Origin: Leadbettera azotonutricia ZAS-9 | Lineage (GTDB): Bacteria > Spirochaetota > Spirochaetia > Treponematales > Breznakiellaceae | Direction of reading: 5' to 3' | Length of the DNA stretch: 64,000 bases | NCBI RefSeq assembly: GCF_000214355.1 | Contig: NC_015577.1 | Location: 2,347,389-2,411,388, forward strand | Shown: one piece after another, positions 25,623-35,071 of the stretch | Layout: every line of letters begins with the position of its first letter | How positions within the stretch are numbered: position 1 is the stretch's first letter | Program-made: the position numbers and the translations under genes | Notes under the pieces: generated by a model | The model's input: the letters and a program-made list of their open reading frames with translations, nothing else | Databases searched by the model: none | Told to the model about the DNA's origin: nothing

Positions 25623-27284
25623 TCAACCTTCCTTAATTTGCGGAAAAGCTACTTTGTTTTTGATATTTTTTAACAGTATACCCGAAACTATTCCGGCGAT
25701 CAACAGGATAAAAGCCAATCCCATAAAAACCTTGGGCAGCCAGTCCCCAAAACGGGTATAAAGGGAAGAGACCTTTACCAGGGGAAGCTCCGCCGCAAGC
25801 CAGGCCTCTGTGAAGGGCTCGGCCATGGCCAGCACCTTCCCGTTGGGATCGATGGCGCAGGTCTGCCCCGAAGCGGTAGAACGGGCCATGGCCCTGCGGT
25901 TCTCCACAGCCCTGAAAACCGCCATGGAAAGATGCTGGTTCTGGGCCGGCAGGCTGTGGGACCATGCGTCATTGGAGAGGTTGACGATGAGTTCCGCCCC
26001 ATTCCGCACAAATTCCCTGGACAAATAGCCGAAAGTATCCTCAAAGCAAATGGGGGTGGAAAACTTTATCCCCCTGCTCTCAAAAACCGTTGCCTCATTC
26101 CCGGTTTCCCAAAAGTGGGTATCCGCATTGATGAGGGCGTCATACACAAAAGGAAGCTGCCTTTTGTACGGGAAATGCTCTGTAAATGGCACAAGGTGAA
26201 GCTTGCGGTAGAGGGTTTTAATCTCCCCCTTCTCAAAAAGCATCACCCCGTTGTAGTCCACCCTGTTGTCATCAAGGGGATTTTTTGCGGGCTCCTTCCG
26301 GGCGTCGTCGTTGCCTATCACAAAAGGCACATCCTGGGAGGCAAGATAATCCAGAAGCTCCTTCACCAGCGTCCACGAAGGCGGATCGTCCCGCACGGTC
26401 TGGTGCCAATAGATGCGGGGCACAAAAGCGGTTTCCGACCAAACCACCAGATCCAAATCGGGGTTCGCCTTCAAGGCTTCGTCAGAAAGCCTCTTCAAAA
26501 CGCGGTAATTGTTCCGGTATTCCTCAATACCGCCCCTCCATGGGTCAGTGTTATGCTGAATCAAAGCGAGCTTTGCTTTTGGGGCATCCCCGTAATCCAG
26601 GGGGGAAACAAAGCCGTACACCAGGGCCGCTATAACAGCAATGCCCCAAACCAGGGCGGGGATTTTTTCCCTTTTGAAAAAAGCCTTGAATATCCCGTCA
26701 AGCCTGGCATCTGTCTTCCTGCCAAACAAATCGGCCGGCAAAGCCGCCGCAAGCCAGGCCGAGGGGAACACCGCCAGGGCCGAAACGCCCCAAACCCCGG
26801 CAATCGACGCGATCTGGATGACCGGAACAAGCCTCCACTGCGAATAGCCCGTAATGCCATAGGCATACCCCAAAAAGCCCTGGGTCCGCAAATATTCGAA
26901 GCCCATCCAGAATAAAAATTGAAGCAGATATCCCCGCTTGGGGTAGAGGGTGATTGCAAGCTTGAGCAGGGGAAAGAGGGCGGCCAGGTAAAACATATAG
27001 ATAGAGCCAACGATAAGCCCTGCCAGAGGATGGAACACGCTCAGCCAATAGTTGAAAAGCCCGTAAGCCCCATACCCGTAAAGGGCGCCCCAAAACACCG
27101 AAGCCCCAAAACCGGACCGCCTGATAACCCAAAAGACAGGCACATAGGCTATCCATGCCAATAGGGGGAGGCCGTTTTCAAATAGAAGATTGGGAAAAGC
27201 CGCCGCAAAGAGCAATGCACCCGCCGCAATAGCAGCCAGATTGATTAGGAAGGATCTAAAACCAGCGGACGAAGAAACCTTCAT
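25623..27284 (-). CDS. lnt: Apolipoprotein N-acyltransferase
   Basis: 553 aa. It adds the third acyl chain to lipoproteins at the inner membrane. There are several membrane helices in the first 230 residues and one near the C-terminus. The nitrilase-like domain between them holds the catalytic Glu (VWSETAF), Lys (LYRKLHLVPF) and Cys (ICFED). The presence of many lipoprotein genes in this window fits its job. It overlaps the HU gene by 4 bp. Confidence 0.95.
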   Translation of the reverse strand: MKVSSSAGFRSFLINLAAIAAGALLFAAAFPNLLFENGLPLLAWIAYVPVFWVIRRSGFGASVFWGALYGYGAYGLFNYWLSVFHPLAGLIVGSIYMFYLAALFPLLKLAITLYPKRGYLLQFLFWMGFEYLRTQGFLGYAYGITGYSQWRLVPVIQIASIAGVWGVSALAVFPSAWLAAALPADLFGRKTDARLDGIFKAFFKREKIPALVWGIAVIAALVYGFVSPLDYGDAPKAKLALIQHNTDPWRGGIEEYRNNYRVLKRLSDEALKANPDLDLVVWSETAFVPRIYWHQTVRDDPPSWTLVKELLDYLASQDVPFVIGNDDARKEPAKNPLDDNRVDYNGVMLFEKGEIKTLYRKLHLVPFTEHFPYKRQLPFVYDALINADTHFWETGNEATVFESRGIKFSTPICFEDTFGYLSREFVRNGAELIVNLSNDAWSHSLPAQNQHLSMAVFRAVENRRAMARSTASGQTCAIDPNGKVLAMAEPFTEAWLAAELPLVKVSSLYTRFGDWLPKVFMGLAFILLIAGIVSGILLKNIKNKVAFPQIKEG

Positions 27285-27595
27285 TCCTCATCGTCCTGCT
27301 TCAAATTCCACACAGCCTGCTTCAATTCCCTGCCTGCCCTGAAAACAGCGCTTCCATGGGAATTGACAGAAAGAGTTTCCCCGGTCCGGGGATTCCTGGC
27401 TTTCTTCCGGCCTTTGCGCACCTTAACCTCAAAGGTCCCAAAACCCCTGAGTTCAATCACATTGCGCTTAATGAGGGCATCCTTGATTTCTTCAATAAAA
27501 AGATCCATCACATTCCGTATTTCCTTGCGGTTTATGCCGGTCTTGTTGTAGACGGAATCGACAATTTCAGCCTTGGTATATTTGCTTCCTGCCAT
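27281..27595 (-). CDS. HU/IHF-family DNA-binding protein
   Basis: 104 aa. The HU fold is clear: an N-terminal helical pair (TKAEIVDSVYNKTGINRKEI), then the DNA-binding arm with FGTFEVKVRKGRKKARNPRTG, whose Arg-Asn-Pro tip intercalates into DNA. It carries a slightly longer acidic tail (KQDDEE) than E. coli HU. It bends and compacts DNA. It overlaps lnt and follows rpsT by 27 bp. Confidence 0.95.
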   Translation of the reverse strand: MAGSKYTKAEIVDSVYNKTGINRKEIRNVMDLFIEEIKDALIKRNVIELRGFGTFEVKVRKGRKKARNPRTGETLSVNSHGSAVFRAGRELKQAVWNLKQDDEE

Positions 27596-27622
27596 TACAC
27601 CCTCATTGCCGGGGTAAGGAAC

Positions 27623-27898
27623 TTACTGGGCCGCTTTGACAGAATTGAAGAGCAGCTGCATCCTGGACTTTTTCCGTGATGCCGCATTTTTCTTGATAAT
27701 CCCTTTCTGGGCAGCCGAGTCGATCTTCCTGATCATGTCCTTAAGGGCGGTCTCAGCCTCACCCACATTCTTTTTCTGCGCCAGAACCACAAACTTTTTG
27801 GCGCTGGTACGAACCGAAGATTTAACCGATTTGTTCCTGATCCGGCGTTCTTCACTCTGCCGGTGTCTTTTTTCTGCGGAACTACTTTTCTTAGCCAA
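27623..27898 (-). CDS. rpsT: Ribosomal protein S20
   Basis: 91 aa. MAKKSSSAEKRHRQSEERRI and the basic helical body are typical of S20, a small-subunit protein binding 16S rRNA. The start is TTG at 27898, with GGGGG five bases upstream. A second TTG four codons earlier (27910) lacks a ribosome-binding site. A weak TTG start is also found in E. coli rpsT, where it helps autoregulation; the same could hold here. Confidence 0.94.
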   Translation of the reverse strand: MAKKSSSAEKRHRQSEERRIRNKSVKSSVRTSAKKFVVLAQKKNVGEAETALKDMIRKIDSAAQKGIIKKNAASRKKSRMQLLFNSVKAAQ

Positions 27899-27980
27899 AG
27901 GAACCCCCAAATATTGTTAGAAATACATACGCAACCGCGAAGCAATGGCCTGTATACGCCATTTTAACGGCGCATTCAGG

Positions 27981-28151
27981 CTATTTGAAATCGGACGGAC
28001 GGCGTTCGAGCCTCTTGCATTTTTCGCATTCCGCAAGGTTCTTGACCTTTCCGTTCTCGAAAACAGTCTTCATCTTGACCTCGCCCCCACAGGAACAATA
28101 GAATTTCTGGGTTGCGCTTGTTGTACGTGAGTTTTTACTGGCCTGGGCCAT
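27981..28151 (-). CDS. Small zinc-ribbon protein
   Basis: 56 aa, short and basic. It starts MAQASKNSRTTSATQKFYC, with a four-Cys zinc site CSC and CEKC around residues 19-44. GGGGAG lies 6 nt before the ATG. It stands just upstream of rpsT on the same strand, consistent with a ribosome- or RNA-associated role, but no function is known to me. The size, basic charge and cysteines are like small ribosome-linked zinc proteins. Confidence 0.75.
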   Translation of the reverse strand: MAQASKNSRTTSATQKFYCSCGGEVKMKTVFENGKVKNLAECEKCKRLERRPSDFK

Positions 28152-28242
28152 AATGTTCTCCCCGCCCCATAGGGCTAATTAATTTCGTATTATTGAAGAT
28201 ACTGCAAAGCGACTGCGGATGTCAAGACGCAATCCTGGCCTC

Positions 28243-29391
28243 TTACGGCATTTCAACAGCCCGGTCAATGTAGGGACTGCGGAGCTGGCCCTGGGCCCGG
28301 CCCCGCCACTCCCCCGCCTCGGAACGGGAAGCAAGGAAACCCCAAAGCTGGCGGGCAGGGACAAGCTTGCCTGAAGCATAAAGGGCAGAGCCAAGATAGT
28401 AGATGGTCCTGAAATATTCAGTTTCGTCCAGCCAGGCAATGAGGTCCGGCCGCCTCCCCAGGGAATCCAGAAGATTATCCAGAGTGGTGAAGGTATAGTC
28501 ATATTGGCTGCGGAGCGCCTCGTTGACGAGGAGGGTATTCTGGATAAGGAAGGAGAACATCAGGTGCTCGGCGGCCTGTGTATGGCGGCTTGAAGCATAA
28601 TAATAAAAGCCCAAGAGCCGGTGGGCCCCCTCGACCTGGGTGTTGTCATAGCGATAAAAGGCAAAAAACCGGCTAATGCCGTCATTTTCGAGTATCCGTG
28701 CCATGGCAGCCCTGGTGAAACCTTCGCTTTCCCCTGCCCAAAGGCTGTCCCTGGGCTTTCCGTCAGAACCTGGCCCCTGAAGAATATCCAGGGCGCGGTT
28801 TTCCATTTCCTGGTATTCCTGACGCAGGCGGTGAAGCTCTGCCATTTTATAGAGGATTTCCACATCAAAACCAGGGCTTTCGAGGAGACCCCGGGAAGCA
28901 TAGGCCTTGCGGTATTGGCCAAGAGCCAGGGCCAGTTCACCTTCAGCCCTGTAAACCTCGCCAATCCAGAATTCAGCCTCCGGGTAGGCTTTGAGACGGT
29001 TCAGTTCATTAAGAGCCCTGTTTGCCGATCCCCCAAGGCTCTGTTTGGGTATGCGGTAATAGAGTTCGGACAAGGCTTCGGCAGCTTCTGTTTGATGGTG
29101 GCTGGAAATATAATTCTCAATAAGGGCGAGGTCGTCCCCCAGGCGGCGCACTTCGGGGTTAGAAAGGAGCTGTACCATTGCCTGCTCCATGCGGGCAAAG
29201 CGGGCTTCCCTGGCCCTGCGGGCATCTTCAAAAGCCATAAGGGCATTGCCATACGTGCCGCCGCGGAAGTAAAGCTTCCCCTGTTCAAGGGAATACCACC
29301 AGGGCCGGACCGTTTGCTGGGCCCATCCCGCCGTAGCCATGAAGAAAAAGAGAAAAGCTGAAAAAACCCTTAAAACCCGTCCCCGAAACAC
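28243..29391 (-). CDS. Exported helical-repeat (TPR-like) protein
   Basis: 382 aa from a GTG at 29391 with AGGAG seven bases upstream. The signal peptide ends at about TAGWAQ. The mature protein is almost wholly helical with TPR-like pairs (YFRGGTYGNALMAFEDARR; FWIGEVYRAEGELALALGQY; LYASGKLVPARQLWGFLAS). This predicts a periplasmic scaffold or envelope-assembly protein. No partner is evident next to it. The 183-bp gap to ispG holds its promoter region (GATAAT near 29430, minus strand) and nothing else I can support. Confidence 0.8.
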   Translation of the reverse strand: MFRGRVLRVFSAFLFFFMATAGWAQQTVRPWWYSLEQGKLYFRGGTYGNALMAFEDARRAREARFARMEQAMVQLLSNPEVRRLGDDLALIENYISSHHQTEAAEALSELYYRIPKQSLGGSANRALNELNRLKAYPEAEFWIGEVYRAEGELALALGQYRKAYASRGLLESPGFDVEILYKMAELHRLRQEYQEMENRALDILQGPGSDGKPRDSLWAGESEGFTRAAMARILENDGISRFFAFYRYDNTQVEGAHRLLGFYYYASSRHTQAAEHLMFSFLIQNTLLVNEALRSQYDYTFTTLDNLLDSLGRRPDLIAWLDETEYFRTIYYLGSALYASGKLVPARQLWGFLASRSEAGEWRGRAQGQLRSPYIDRAVEMP

Positions 29392-29574
29392 CTAAACTCC
29401 TCTCCGGTATTTGAAAATACTTCATTTTATTATCGGTAGTATGAACAGCCCGGATAAAGCCAAAAACAGGCAGAATTACTCAAGGAATTGGAAGCGTCAA
29501 AGTCGAGAATTTGGACCAGCCTCATAAAGCCGGAAATTTTCGCCCTTGGTTTTAAAGCAAGCCTCAAAACAAAC

Positions 29575-30684
29575 TTACAATTTTTTCAATTCTTCTTCAA
29601 AGGCCCCGTCCGCTTCGGCGGCGTTTATGGTGCGTATCACTTCGCCGCGTCTGAATATGAGGACTTTGTCCCCTGCGCCGGTAATGCCCAAGTCCGCATG
29701 GCGGGCTTCGCCGGGGCCGTTTACCACGCAGCCCATGATCGCCACGGTAATATCCTTGTCCAGACTATAGAGCCGGTTGAGCCAGCGAGCGGTGAACCCG
29801 TGGGTATCAAAACCGTTCCTGCCGCAGCGGGGGCAGGAAACGATTCGCACCCCCCCTGTTTTGTCCTTGCCCTGAAGGTCCGCAACAGCCCCCAAAATTT
29901 CCCTCGCGGCGATGACCTCGTTTTCCATGGTGTCCGAAAGGGAAACCCGTACAGTGTCGCCTATGCCGTCGCCCAGGAGGGTCAATAAGGCGGCGCTGTT
30001 CCGCACCACCCCGGCCACCAAAGGCCCTGCTTCGGTCACGCCCACATGAAGGGGCGCGTCAGTACGGGCAGCCAGAAGCCGGTTCGCCCTTATGGTGTCG
30101 GCAATTCCCGAGGCCTTCATGGAGACCAGGGCATTGTCAAAATGATGTTCCTTGAATATGGCAAGCTCCCGCTCGGCGGCCTGAACCAGAGCTTCGGCCC
30201 GGTCAAGGCTGCCTGAATCCACCGCAAGGCGCAAGTCCTGGGGCAGACTTCCGGCGTTAACCCCTATGCGTATGGGACGATTTTTTTCGGCGGCTTTGGA
30301 GAGGACTGACTTCACTTTTTCCGGGCTGCCGATATTGCCCGGGTTTATGCGTATCTTCGCAATGGGAAAATCGAGGCATCGCAACGCGAATAAATATTCA
30401 AAATGAATATCCGCTACCAGGGGCATTGAAACCATGGAGGCCAGTTTCCCCAGGGCTTCGGCGGCTTCCAAATCGGGGACTGCAAAACGGAGAAGGCGGC
30501 AACCCATGCTTCTTAAGGCTTCGATGCGGCTGACAATAGCCTTGCCCCGGACGCCCTCCAAATCCAAAAAAGAAAGGCAGTCCTTCCACATGGTTTGAAT
30601 AACCACAGGACGACCGCCGCCGAGAACAACGGCCTCGACATGATCGAAGCCGCCTATTGTAACAGTTTTAGAAATCCGGGGCAC
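29575..30684 (-). CDS. ispG: 4-hydroxy-3-methylbut-2-enyl diphosphate synthase IspG
   Basis: 369 aa, the short bacterial form without the middle insert. It is the penultimate step of the MEP isoprenoid pathway and uses a [4Fe-4S] cluster; the three ligands lie in SCPRCGRNGF and MGCVVNGPGEA. The start is GTG with AGGCGAG upstream, 14 bp after the V-ATPase K gene, so it is probably the last gene of that operon. The functional link to the ATPase is not obvious. Confidence 0.95.
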   Translation of the reverse strand: MPRISKTVTIGGFDHVEAVVLGGGRPVVIQTMWKDCLSFLDLEGVRGKAIVSRIEALRSMGCRLLRFAVPDLEAAEALGKLASMVSMPLVADIHFEYLFALRCLDFPIAKIRINPGNIGSPEKVKSVLSKAAEKNRPIRIGVNAGSLPQDLRLAVDSGSLDRAEALVQAAERELAIFKEHHFDNALVSMKASGIADTIRANRLLAARTDAPLHVGVTEAGPLVAGVVRNSAALLTLLGDGIGDTVRVSLSDTMENEVIAAREILGAVADLQGKDKTGGVRIVSCPRCGRNGFDTHGFTARWLNRLYSLDKDITVAIMGCVVNGPGEARHADLGITGAGDKVLIFRRGEVIRTINAAEADGAFEEELKKL

Positions 30685-30698
30685 TCTCGCCTAATCGT

Positions 30699-31139
30699 CT
30701 ACGAAAGGCTGATCATGGAGAGAACCATGGCGAAGATAGCTACGGTTTCGCAGATACCGACTATCATCATGTAGTTAACAAAGCCCTTGCCTGTTTCTCC
30801 GGCAGCGTCTGCGCCGGAAGCGCCAGCCTTGCCCTGGGCAATAGCGGAAAAAGCTATGGCAAACCCTGAAGCAAGGCCTATACCGAGGTACAGGGAACCC
30901 AATTCGGGGTTGGCTAATGCCGCAGGCTTCATAAAGAGCAAGCCAAGGATGAAACCGTAGAAGGTCTGTGTTAAGGGCGCGCCGCCGAAAGCCAGCAGGG
31001 TCATAGGCGCCGGCCTATTGGCAATGTAGCACTTTTTCCATGCGCCGATTACCGACTGCCCAGCGATACCGATACCGATTGCCGAGCCGACTGCAGAAAT
31101 ACCCATTACGAGACCCGCTCCAATTAAGCCTAAGTTCAT
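30699..31139 (-). CDS. atpK: V-type ATPase subunit K (rotor ring)
   Basis: 146 aa, four membrane helices (two hairpins). The rotor carboxylate is Glu131 in GICETVAIF. Residues that bind sodium in the Enterococcus hirae ring appear at the aligned places: Thr57-Gln58 in PLTQTFYG, Tyr61, Gln102 in SAIAQGK and Glu131. This predicts Na+ rather than H+ coupling. The gene ends the core operon and is followed closely by ispG. Confidence 0.93.
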   Translation of the reverse strand: MNLGLIGAGLVMGISAVGSAIGIGIAGQSVIGAWKKCYIANRPAPMTLLAFGGAPLTQTFYGFILGLLFMKPAALANPELGSLYLGIGLASGFAIAFSAIAQGKAGASGADAAGETGKGFVNYMMIVGICETVAIFAMVLSMISLS

Positions 31140-31187
31140 ATGTAACTCCTCATTTCAAATTCCTATATTATAAATTCGCCAAGCGAA

Positions 31188-33122
31188 TTATTTTTTTCCC
31201 TTTTCAGAAAAGGGTTTATACGCTGTGCCGGACCAAGTCAATCCTGCGTGGCCTGAAAATTCAAGGGTGTTAAGACGAACCGCATGAACCAGCACGGAAA
31301 GCACGTTCAGGACAAGGTTAAGGCCATGCCCAAAGACCAGAAGGGCTATCCCGAAAATGAACAGTATCAAATGGCCAAGCATGGGGCCGGCCATGGCATT
31401 CACGGTAGAGGCAATCGCAGCCCCTGCAAGACCGACTGCCCAAAGCCTGATATAGGACATGATATCGGAGAACACGTTGGCAATGCCGAGGATCACCGAA
31501 ATAATGTTCTTGCAACTTTCCAGTATGGACCGCCCTATGCTTCCGTCATAATTGGCAAACACGAAATTCAGGATAAAACCAGCAAAAAACACATAAACCG
31601 CCCACATAAACATGGGTATTTGACGTGCCGCATTGCTTGCGATAAGGGACAGCACGATAAAATACATGCCCACCAGCATGGCCATGGAACCTATATCGCC
31701 AAGGGATTTTAAGTTCCTGCCCTTGAAGATAGCAACAATGTGCCCGATGGAAAGCTGCAGCAGCGCAAGGCTGAAACAGAAGATCATCAGGTTCTGCTGC
31801 ACAATTTGGCTGTCCTGAGCTGATCGCCCCGAAGTAACATTGGAAATAAGGGGCAGGGATATACTCTTTAGAAAAGAAGGCAGCACGGCGACATCAAGAG
31901 CGAACCAGGTACAGGTAAGAACACCCCACACAAAATTCGAAAGCCCCAAAAGAAGGAGAAGCTTAAGCACCGGGGGTACGCCTTTCTTTGCGGTTTTTAG
32001 GATGCCTGCAATTGCGGCAATCAGGACTATAGCGCCGTATCCGGCGTCGCCGAAGATCATGCCGAAGAAAACAGTGAAGAAAAGCAGGAACCATCCGGAG
32101 ATATCCACCTCGTTATAACCCGGGGTTACTTCGAGGAAGTCCGTAAGGGGATAGATGAGGCTTACCAGCTTGTTGTTCTTGAGCTTGGTGGGCACAAAAT
32201 CGTCAGGCCCCGGATCGTCAGCCATAAGAGCCCAGCCGTTTTCGGAAGCCCCCCGTTTGAGAAGGCCAAGATCTTCCTGGGGCACAAAGCCAGTGATCCA
32301 TGCCACTGTGGATTCAGGGGGAGCATCGGCAAGCACATCCATGCCTGCACGGGCTGTTTCAAATTCAATCTGCTTGAGGAGGGTTTTCTCTTCCTTCTCG
32401 ATGACAGCCTTCCTCCCTGAGAGGGACGAAAGCTGGCGTTCGATTTCCGCAAGCTCGTCGCGGATTTCCGCCAGAGAGCCGTCGATTTCTTTGGGGGATT
32501 GTTCGGGCAGCGCAAAGGGGGCTTCGCCGTTTATTTCGGAGTCCGCCACAAGCGCATAGACCGAAGCCTTGTCGGCACCCAGCACAATATAGCGGGTTTC
32601 TTTGGGAAGGGCGGCAAAATCTTTATTTGCCAATTTATAGAGGAAAAGGCTGACGCCCTTGTCTTTGAGGTACTCAAAATCTTTTGGATTGAAATTGCCC
32701 CAGGCCTCGATGCGGCTTTTTTCTTTATTAAGGGCTGTTGCCTTATCCTGATATGCTTTCCGTTCCTCGGCCTGCTCCAATACAATGGAAACCAAATCCC
32801 GGTTTTCAGGACCGTTCACCGCTTCTGTCGAAAAGGGAACGTCTTCGGGGCTGACAAAATCGCTTGCTCTGCGATTTTGGGACAGGCTGTCGTTGGATTG
32901 ATCCGGGGCCTGGTCGCTCTTTTTCTTTTTTGCCTCGTAAGGCCTGAGTATATTAAAGGCGCTTTCTATCTTGGCTTTGCGGTCAAGGAGTTTGCTCAGG
33001 GTATCTGAGGAGACGGACTTTCTTTCAAGATGCACCACCCCAAGTTCGCGGAGTTTTTTCAAGGATTCTTCCCGGCTCTTTTCCATGACCACAAGGGAAA
33101 CTTTTTTCATGGGTACTATCAT
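31188..33122 (-). CDS. atpI: V-type ATPase subunit I (stator)
   Basis: 644 aa. The cytoplasmic N-terminal half is helical (EESLKKLRELGVVHLERK), and the C-terminal half has about seven to eight membrane helices, forming the ion half-channels against ring K. The region WAVGLAGAAIASTVNAMAG contains the segment before the essential late helix. It lies 4 bp after subunit D and 48 bp before K. Confidence 0.94.
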   Translation of the reverse strand: MIVPMKKVSLVVMEKSREESLKKLRELGVVHLERKSVSSDTLSKLLDRKAKIESAFNILRPYEAKKKKSDQAPDQSNDSLSQNRRASDFVSPEDVPFSTEAVNGPENRDLVSIVLEQAEERKAYQDKATALNKEKSRIEAWGNFNPKDFEYLKDKGVSLFLYKLANKDFAALPKETRYIVLGADKASVYALVADSEINGEAPFALPEQSPKEIDGSLAEIRDELAEIERQLSSLSGRKAVIEKEEKTLLKQIEFETARAGMDVLADAPPESTVAWITGFVPQEDLGLLKRGASENGWALMADDPGPDDFVPTKLKNNKLVSLIYPLTDFLEVTPGYNEVDISGWFLLFFTVFFGMIFGDAGYGAIVLIAAIAGILKTAKKGVPPVLKLLLLLGLSNFVWGVLTCTWFALDVAVLPSFLKSISLPLISNVTSGRSAQDSQIVQQNLMIFCFSLALLQLSIGHIVAIFKGRNLKSLGDIGSMAMLVGMYFIVLSLIASNAARQIPMFMWAVYVFFAGFILNFVFANYDGSIGRSILESCKNIISVILGIANVFSDIMSYIRLWAVGLAGAAIASTVNAMAGPMLGHLILFIFGIALLVFGHGLNLVLNVLSVLVHAVRLNTLEFSGHAGLTWSGTAYKPFSEKGKK

Positions 33123-33126
33123 TTAT

Positions 33127-33747
33127 TTATACCCCTCCCTTGGCTGCTTCAGCCGCCCTGGCAAGGCCGCGTTTGGCGATCTTGCCCCGGACTACTGCGG
33201 AGGTTTGCTGGTCTCCAAGATAGACCTGGATCTTCTTGATGCTCCCCTTGGTCTCGGGGATTTTGATCTTTTCGAAAAGGTTGACCCGCTGGGTTGTGAT
33301 GCGCAGTTCGTGATCCAGGCGCTTGCGCTGTTCTTCCACCACTTGCGCTTCAAGGTCAAGGAGGAATACCTGCTTCATTTTTTCCACGGCAAGGTCGAGC
33401 CAGAGGGGGGTCTTGAGAAGATCGTAGGCGGCGGATTCAAATTCGGCGCCTTCGAAAATGGGAATAGCCACGCCGGCTATGTTCCCCTGGCTGGTTTTAA
33501 TCTTGGTTATCCTGAGTATGGCAGGGGTAAAAATCCCCTTTTCCCCAAAAACGGCAATCCACGATTTAAAGGCTTCGTCAAAGCGTTCCTTATCTTCGTG
33601 GAGTTCCTTGATGCGTATCTCGGTGCCCCGAATCTCGGCCTGAAGCTGCTGCTTTTTGAGCATCAGGGTAGGGAGGTATCGCTGGTACATCTTGAGGGAA
33701 TCTTTTTGTTTCTTGAGCTCATTTTTGGTGAGCTTGATCTTTGCCAT
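33127..33747 (-). CDS. atpD: V-type ATPase subunit D (central shaft)
   Basis: 206 aa. Long N- and C-terminal helices form the rotating coiled-coil shaft; the start MAKIKLTKNELKKQKDSL and the late RRVNLFEK-like segment (TTQRVNLFEKIKIP) are family hallmarks. It follows subunit B by 14 bp. No subunit F gene, its usual partner, is present in the operon. Confidence 0.95.
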   Translation of the reverse strand: MAKIKLTKNELKKQKDSLKMYQRYLPTLMLKKQQLQAEIRGTEIRIKELHEDKERFDEAFKSWIAVFGEKGIFTPAILRITKIKTSQGNIAGVAIPIFEGAEFESAAYDLLKTPLWLDLAVEKMKQVFLLDLEAQVVEEQRKRLDHELRITTQRVNLFEKIKIPETKGSIKKIQVYLGDQQTSAVVRGKIAKRGLARAAEAAKGGV

Positions 33748-33761
33748 AGTTCCTTGTTACC

Positions 33762-35060
33762 TCAGTCCTTTTTAGGCCAGAACTTGGAAATCAGCTCGGT
33801 GCGGAGTCCTGTTTCTTCAGGGCTGAAACAGGAGGCCATGATTTCCCAGCCAAGATCCAGGGCTTTTTCAAGGGGGATATTCACCGAAAGGTCCATCATC
33901 TGCTTTTCGAAAAGGTCCCCGTATTTAAGAAGCTTGTCGTCCCAGGCAGTCATGATAAAGCCCATGGCCTTCTTTTCGAGGGTGTCCTTGTAGGCCGAAT
34001 AGAGCTTGATCATGCCGTCCATGAGGGCACGGTGGTCCGCGCGGGTTTTGCCGTTGACCTGCTGCTTAAGGCGGGAGAGGGAGCCAAAGGGCTCGATGCG
34101 CCCGTTCTTGAGGTAGTACTGGCCTTCGGTGATGTACCCGGTATTGTCAGGCACCGGGTGGGTTACGTCGTCACCGGGCATGGTGGTAACGCCAAGGATG
34201 GTGATGGAGCCTGCCGTCTCGAAGTCAACGGCCTTTTCGTAGCGGCTTGCAAGCTGGCTGTATAGGTCGCCGGGGTAGCCGCGGTTGGAAGGAACCTGTT
34301 CCTGAATGATGGAGATTTCCTTCATGGCATCGGCAAAGTTGGTCATATCGGTGAGGAGCACCAGCACGTCCTTGCCCTGCAAGGCAAACTGCTCTGCAAC
34401 CGCAAGGCTCATATCGGGGATCATGAGGCATTCGACCGTGGGGTCGGAAGCGGTATGGACGAACATGACCGTGCGGGAAAGGGCGCCCCCTTCTTCGAGG
34501 GTATCCTTAAAGAAAAGATAGTCGTCGTATTTAAGGCCCATGCCCCCCAGGATGATGACATCGACCTCGGCCTGCATGGCGATACGGGCAAGAAGCTCGT
34601 TGTAGGGTTCGCCCGAAACCGAGAAGATAGGGAGCTTCTGCGAAACCACCAGGGTGTTGAAAAGGTCGATCATGGGGATACCGGTACGTATCATGCTGCG
34701 GGGAATAATACGCATAGCCGGGTTAACCGACGGCCCCCCGATGGTGATGAGGTTTTCGGTGAGGGCAGGCCCCTTGTCCCGGGGAGAGCCCGAACCTGAG
34801 AAGACCCGGCCCATGAGGTTTTCGGAAAAGGAGACCTCCATGGGATGGCCAAGGAAACGGACAGTATCGCCGGTCGAAATACCCCGGCCGCCAGCGAACA
34901 CCTGGAGGGAAACAATATCGTTTTCCAGACGGTTCACTTCCGCAAGGGAGGTGCCGAAAACCGTATCCACTTCCGCAAGGTCGCCGTAGCGCACCCCTTC
35001 GGCTTTTACCGTGATAACGCTTCCGGTGATGGATTCTATCTTGCTATATACCTTTTTCAT
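33762..35060 (-). CDS. atpB: V-type ATPase subunit B (non-catalytic)
   Basis: 432 aa. It forms the head with subunit [21 protein letters not shown] replaces the Walker A of catalytic subunits, as expected, and SIITLGVTTMP-type sequence ([13 protein letters not shown]) precedes the conserved [13 protein letters not shown]. It lies 11 bp downstream of subunit A. Confidence 0.96.
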   Translation of the reverse strand: MKKVYSKIESITGSVITVKAEGVRYGDLAEVDTVFGTSLAEVNRLENDIVSLQVFAGGRGISTGDTVRFLGHPMEVSFSENLMGRVFSGSGSPRDKGPALTENLITIGGPSVNPAMRIIPRSMIRTGIPMIDLFNTLVVSQKLPIFSVSGEPYNELLARIAMQAEVDVIILGGMGLKYDDYLFFKDTLEEGGALSRTVMFVHTASDPTVECLMIPDMSLAVAEQFALQGKDVLVLLTDMTNFADAMKEISIIQEQVPSNRGYPGDLYSQLASRYEKAVDFETAGSITILGVTTMPGDDVTHPVPDNTGYITEGQYYLKNGRIEPFGSLSRLKQQVNGKTRADHRALMDGMIKLYSAYKDTLEKKAMGFIMTAWDDKLLKYGDLFEKQMMDLSVNIPLEKALDLGWEIMASCFSPEETGLRTELISKFWPKKD

Positions 35061-35071
35061 GTATGCCCTTC

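Noticed and set aside
29434-29530. Possible 28-residue plus-strand peptide in the ispG-TPR gap
   Set aside because: A start and -10-like TATTAT exist, but there is no ribosome-binding site, no hydrophobic or zinc feature and no supporting context.
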